Made by a program: the position numbers and the translations under genes
In this document: in pieces, positions 21,483 through 24,955 of the stretch
How positions within the stretch are numbered: position 1 is the stretch's first letter
How the letters are laid out: each line of letters begins with the position of its first letter
The notes under the pieces: generated by a model
What the model was told of the DNA's origin: nothing
The model's input: only the letters and a program-made list of their open reading frames with translations
Database searches by the model: none
NCBI GenBank assembly: GCA_946480535.1
Contig: CAMLKA010000011.1
Span: forward strand, 1-24,955
Reading direction: 5' to 3'
Length of the DNA stretch: 24,955 nt
Source: an uncultured Candidatus Saccharibacteria bacterium
Lineage (GTDB): Bacteria > Patescibacteria > Saccharimonadia > Saccharimonadales > UBA1547

Positions 21483-21550
21483 CCTGCACCTTCCTATATC
21501 GAGCCCCGAAGGGCGAACCTTGGGCGACTGGGAATTGCAAGTCAATGTAT

Positions 21551-21579
21551 ATTATACCACACTTTGTTCAAATAATCAA
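21551..21579 (-). promoter_or_regulatory. promoter of cassette I
   Basis: Minus strand: TTGATT, exactly 17 bases, TATAAT (ATTATA at 21551-21556), extended by TGG. The leader holds CCCAAGG with CCTTCGGG, a hairpin with one bulge. Confidence 0.75.
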
Positions 21580-21622
21580 TTTGTGTCGCCGCGAAAGAGT
21601 GGGTGTTTCTCTGTTCGGGTGC

Positions 21623-21628
21623 TAAAAT
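21623..21628 (+). promoter_or_regulatory. -10 box of the DHH phosphoesterase gene
   Basis: TGC-TAAAAT lies 7 bases before the ATG at 21636; the transcript should start at the A of the ATG. Confidence 0.6.
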
Positions 21629-21635
21629 AAGACTA

Positions 21636-22634
21636 ATGTTTGATTCTGTTAAAAAAACGCTCTCTGAAGCGCAAAAAATTGTTATTATCCAGGCCGAAAA
21701 CCCTGATGGCGATAGTCTGGGGAGCTCACTGGCCCTTGAAGAGCTTCTTGCCGAAGCCGGTAAAGACGTAAAACTCTACTGTGCAATTGATATCCCAAAG
21801 TATATGCACTATATCAAAGGCTGGGATCGTGTTGAAAAAGATTGGCCAACCGACCGTGAAGTTGCGGTGATTGTCGATACCTTTGCCGAAGCGCTCATTC
21901 AACAAGCACTTGCACAGCCAGGTGTGCGTCACTTTCTCGAATCACACCCTGTCATTGTTATCGATCACCACCAAGACACTGAAGGCGATTTTCCTTTTGA
22001 CACTATTGCCGTTAACGATCCTACTGCTGTCGCAACAAGCGAAATTCTCTACCGTCTTTCGAAAGAGGCGGGCTGGAATATTACACCAGAAGCTGCTGAA
22101 AGCATGTTTATCTCTATTCAAGCTGACAGCCTCGGCCTTACAACACAGTCGACAACTGCTGACAGCTACCAAGTGGCTGCCGACTTAGTCGCACTAGGTG
22201 CAAAGCCAGCTGAAATCGAAAGCCGTCGCCGTGAATACATGAAAAAGCCGGCAGACATCCTGAAATATAAAGGTGAACTCATCGAACGTATCGAATATCA
22301 CCTCGATGGCAAGCTTGCGACCGTGCATATTCCATGGGACGATATTCAAGAATATAGCGACCGTTACAACCCGAGCGTTCTTGTGCTCGAAGAGATGCGT
22401 ATGGTTGATACCGTACAAGTGGCAGTAGCAATTAAAACGTACCCAGACGGTAAACTCACCGGTAAAATTCGCGTTAACGCACCGATTGCCGAGCAAATCG
22501 CCGGCTACTTTGGCGGTGGTGGGCACCAATATGCCGCCGGCTTCAAAGTGTTTGAAAACTATGACACAATTATTAATGAATTAATTACCGCAACAGACAA
22601 GGCATTAATCGACTATGAGTCTTCAATTTCATAA
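21636..22634 (+). CDS. DHH/DHHA1 phosphoesterase (NrnA-like)
   Basis: NrnA-type enzymes degrade short oligonucleotides and related phosphodiesters with manganese. The 332 residues have ENPDGDSLGSSLALEELLAE (motif I), VIVDT (motif II), VIVIDHHQDT (the DHH motif) and the C-terminal DHHA1 signature GGGGHQYAAGF. The His that normally precedes NPDGD in motif I (H-x-N-P-D-G-D) is Ala here. The ATG at 21636 is chosen because it is 7 bases from TAAAAT; the ORF start at 21603 lies upstream of that promoter. The gene overlaps cysS by 20 bases, so the two are co-transcribed. Confidence 0.85.
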   Translation: MFDSVKKTLSEAQKIVIIQAENPDGDSLGSSLALEELLAEAGKDVKLYCAIDIPKYMHYIKGWDRVEKDWPTDREVAVIVDTFAEALIQQALAQPGVRHFLESHPVIVIDHHQDTEGDFPFDTIAVNDPTAVATSEILYRLSKEAGWNITPEAAESMFISIQADSLGLTTQSTTADSYQVAADLVALGAKPAEIESRRREYMKKPADILKYKGELIERIEYHLDGKLATVHIPWDDIQEYSDRYNPSVLVLEEMRMVDTVQVAVAIKTYPDGKLTGKIRVNAPIAEQIAGYFGGGGHQYAAGFKVFENYDTIINELITATDKALIDYESSIS

Positions 22635-24075
22635 CCAACTCAGTAAAAAAGTTGACGCGCTTGAACCACTAAGCGCAGGTAAGGTGAGCCTCTACACCTG
22701 TGGCCCAACCGTCTACAACTACCTGACCGTCGGAAACTGGACCGCGTATGTCTACTGGGACACGCTCGTTCGCACACTGAAGGCGAACGACCTTGAGGTG
22801 ACACGCGTTATGAATATCACCGACGTTGGCCACCTCGTGAGCGACGCTGATGACGGTGAAGACAAACTCGAGAAGGGTGCAAAGCGCGAAGGTAAAACTG
22901 CGTGGGAAGTTGCCGAACATTACACGGCCGACTTTATCGAAGGCATGAAGGCGCTGAACCTTATCGCACCAACGCATATGCCAAAAGCCACCGAATATAT
23001 TGAACAACAGCTTGCACTTGTACGCACGCTCAAGAAGAAGGGCTACACCTACCAAATCAGTGACGGCATTTACTACGACACTGCCAAATTCCCAACCTAC
23101 GGCAACTTTGCCGACCTCGACCTCGATGCCCAAAAAGCCGGCGCTCGCGTTGAATTTAACCCCGAAAAGCGCAACCCGAGCGACTTTGCACTCTGGAAAT
23201 TCACTCCAGATGGCGAGAAGAGAGACATGGAATGGTCAACACCTGCCGACCTTACCGATGAAGGAGTAGAGCGCCCAGGCTTCCCAGGCTGGCACCTTGA
23301 ATGTTCAGCGATGGCAATGGCACTTCTTGGCGACACTATTGATATTCATACTGGAGGTATCGACCACATTCCCGTTCACCACACGAATGAAATCGCACAG
23401 TCTGAAGCGGCGAATGGCGTTACCTTTGCAAATTACTGGCTCCATAACAACCACCTAAAGGTTGACGGCACCAAAATCAGCAAGTCGCTTGGTAACGGCT
23501 ATACACTCCAAGACCTTGAAGAAAAAGGCTATAGCCCGCTCGATCTGCGCCTCTTCATCCTCCAAAGCCACTACCGTACGGAGGGTAATTTCACCTTCGA
23601 TAACCTCACCGCAGCGCGTAACCGTCGCCTTAACTGGCGGAATGTTGCCGCACTGCGTCACCAGATGCATGACACACTTCAAACCGACGAAGCAACAGAA
23701 GAGGACAGCAAAACCGTTGGACTCTACGCAACCTCAAAGACACTTATCGAAACACTCTCTGATGACCTCAATACCGCTGGTGCCATGGCGCAAATTGACA
23801 CGGCATTCGACAGCGTTCTTTCAAGCCGACTCGACACCATTCACCAGCATGCACTCATATCGCTGCTTGAAACAATTGATGAGCTGCTTGGTCTAAAACT
23901 CCTTGAAACCACTCCAGACATTTCTGATGACCTCAAGCGCCTCATCATTGAACGCACCCGCGCTCGAGATGACAAAGACTACACACGATCAGATGAGATT
24001 CGCGATGAGCTTATCAAAAGCGGCATCGCTGTTCGCGATACCGCTTCTGGCCCTATTTGGGAATATACTCGTTAG
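22615..24075 (+). CDS. cysS: cysteinyl-tRNA synthetase
   Basis: CysRS charges tRNA-Cys. The 486 residues show LYTCGPTVYNY with the first zinc-binding Cys, PGFPGWHLECSAMAMALLGD with the second, GGIDHIPVHHTNEIAQSEAA with the His and Glu ligands, and DGTKISKSLGN (the KMSKS loop). The HIGH motif reads TVGN (YLTVGNWTAYVYW), lacking the first His. A C-terminal helical domain (about 340-486) ends in DYTRSDEIRDELIKSGIAVR, typical of the family. It starts inside the end of the DHH gene and overlaps the stop of the facing permease gene by 4 bases. Confidence 0.95.
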   Translation: MSLQFHNQLSKKVDALEPLSAGKVSLYTCGPTVYNYLTVGNWTAYVYWDTLVRTLKANDLEVTRVMNITDVGHLVSDADDGEDKLEKGAKREGKTAWEVAEHYTADFIEGMKALNLIAPTHMPKATEYIEQQLALVRTLKKKGYTYQISDGIYYDTAKFPTYGNFADLDLDAQKAGARVEFNPEKRNPSDFALWKFTPDGEKRDMEWSTPADLTDEGVERPGFPGWHLECSAMAMALLGDTIDIHTGGIDHIPVHHTNEIAQSEAANGVTFANYWLHNNHLKVDGTKISKSLGNGYTLQDLEEKGYSPLDLRLFILQSHYRTEGNFTFDNLTAARNRRLNWRNVAALRHQMHDTLQTDEATEEDSKTVGLYATSKTLIETLSDDLNTAGAMAQIDTAFDSVLSSRLDTIHQHALISLLETIDELLGLKLLETTPDISDDLKRLIIERTRARDDKDYTRSDEIRDELIKSGIAVRDTASGPIWEYTR

Positions 24076-24955
24076 TCTTTCTTAGTAATTGCAACTGCGT
24101 CCGCTTTGGCGAGTTTCGCCTTTGGACGCTTTTTCTCGTCGGTGTGGCGACGGGTTTCAAGAAATTCCTCAATCAGAATACGGACAGTACCCGCAATTGG
24201 AATGGCGATAATACCACCAATAACACCAAACATATAGAGGCCGATCGTTACCGCACCAAGAATCATAAGTGCGGTGAGGTCGATACGCTTAGCTTGAATA
24301 TGCGGTGCGATAAGGTTGTTTTCAATCTGCTGGTAGACCACAAAGTAGACGGCGTAAATAATGGCCGCAGGAATGCTGTTGAGTGCCAAAAGTACTGCAA
24401 TAAGCACGCCACCAATCGTTGCACCGAACATTGGAATGAGCGATAGAATAAAGGTAATTGCGGCAGTTGGCATAGCGAGGTTCGGGTCAACTTCTGGGAA
24501 GATGAAGCTCAGGATGAATACAAAGATACCGGCTGCAGTTGCACCAATCGTCGAAACGGTCAGCTGTCCTACAACGTAGCCACTGACGACACCGTAGATA
24601 CGACCCGCAACACGACGGTGCTTTTTCATCTTCTCTTCATCTTTATAAAGGCGCCAGATACGGTTCAGCCATTCAGGCCCTTCAATGAGCATAAGGAAGG
24701 TGAGTACCAAGATAAGAATAAGTGCTGCGATTCCCGCAAAAACCGAGCCAATACCCGTTACGACAGAGCGACCAACATTACCCGCCCAAGATGACGCGCT
24801 TTCTTGCACCGACTTCAAAGCAGTATCAAGCTGTCCCTGAAGGTTATATTGTTCAACAAAGTCACGAACGCCTTCCCATTGCTGCGAAGCGGATTGTACC
24901 ACTTCAGGAATGGTCTGAGCGACCTTCGCCGATTGCTGAATGATTGACGGAACAA
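24072..24955 (-). CDS. AI-2E/PerM family transporter (5' end outside window)
   Basis: The family comprises multi-span membrane proteins proposed to export small molecules or, in some members, ions; the substrate here is unknown. The frame is open to the window edge, so the N-terminal part is missing. The C-terminal half is typical: GSVFAGIAALILILVLTFLM, an amphipathic charged segment, VSGYVVGQLTVSTIGATAAG, then MPTAAITFILSLIPMFGATI, ENNLIAPHIQAKRIDLTALM and GVIGGIIAIPIAGTVRILIE, ending in a basic tail (RRHTDEKKRPKAKLAKAD). It faces cysS and overlaps it by 4 bases; no terminator lies between them. Confidence 0.88.
   Translation of the reverse strand, partial: VPSIIQQSAKVAQTIPEVVQSASQQWEGVRDFVEQYNLQGQLDTALKSVQESASSWAGNVGRSVVTGIGSVFAGIAALILILVLTFLMLIEGPEWLNRIWRLYKDEEKMKKHRRVAGRIYGVVSGYVVGQLTVSTIGATAAGIFVFILSFIFPEVDPNLAMPTAAITFILSLIPMFGATIGGVLIAVLLALNSIPAAIIYAVYFVVYQQIENNLIAPHIQAKRIDLTALMILGAVTIGLYMFGVIGGIIAIPIAGTVRILIEEFLETRRHTDEKKRPKAKLAKADAVAITKKD

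Noticed and set aside
9..24955. CRISPR array or insertion sequence that could explain the foreign genes
   Set aside because: No regularly spaced repeats, no transposase or integrase frame, and no long terminal inverted repeats around cassettes were seen.

Overview
The window looks like a chromosomal segment of a Patescibacteria/CPR bacterium, most probably Saccharibacteria (TM7). The basis is a compact gene set, the standard code with UGA used only as stop, an L1 protein with a long N-terminal extension, a DnaX without its zinc module, a RecR without its zinc-finger cysteines, and thymidylate genes without de novo nucleotide synthesis around them. The taxonomic call is inference.

Layout. 1-866: 3' part of rplA. 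929-1858: an unknown coiled-coil gene facing it. 2044-5111: thymidylate supply (thyA, folA, dcd, tmk), followed by a convergent unknown 387-aa gene. 6299-7594: rplJ-rplL with a recognisable L10 leader that looks like a transcription attenuator. 7600-15400: accessory stretch alternating native genes (yaaA, several unknown proteins) with foreign-looking single genes. 15447-24075: replication and repair genes (dnaX, dnaB, ybaB, recR), a GT-C membrane glycosyltransferase, a DHH phosphoesterase and cysS. 24072-24955: partial AI-2E/PerM family permease.

Two kinds of transcription unit are interleaved. Native genes are about 48% GC (hand count of 17281-17340: 29/60). Many have a -10 box, often of the extended TGn type, only 6-11 bases before the ATG, so the mRNA should be leaderless or nearly so. 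Nine other genes (A 2044 thyA, B 7669, C 8357, D 9070, E 11639, F 12093, G 13110, H 14666, I 20925) are clearly richer in GC (hand count of 2221-2280 in thyA: 38/60). Each stands alone in an intergenic gap with its own AT-rich promoter, usually a 35-75 base leader often starting with a hairpin, a Shine-Dalgarno site and an elaborate 3' hairpin. In four of nine (A, E, F, I) the hairpin is followed by TCACTYTAT. They point both ways, none is in an operon, and except for thyA none is a protein I can name by family; gene H carries an RNA polymerase alpha-CTD-like DNA-binding domain. I regard this dispersed set of self-contained cassettes as the most interesting content of the window.

Functionally, Dcd (dCTP to dUTP), ThyA (dUMP to dTMP), DHFR (folate recycling) and Tmk (dTMP to dTDP) form a thymidylate pathway in which the thyA gene itself belongs to the GC-rich class. 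No tRNA, rRNA, CRISPR array, transposase or integrase was found.
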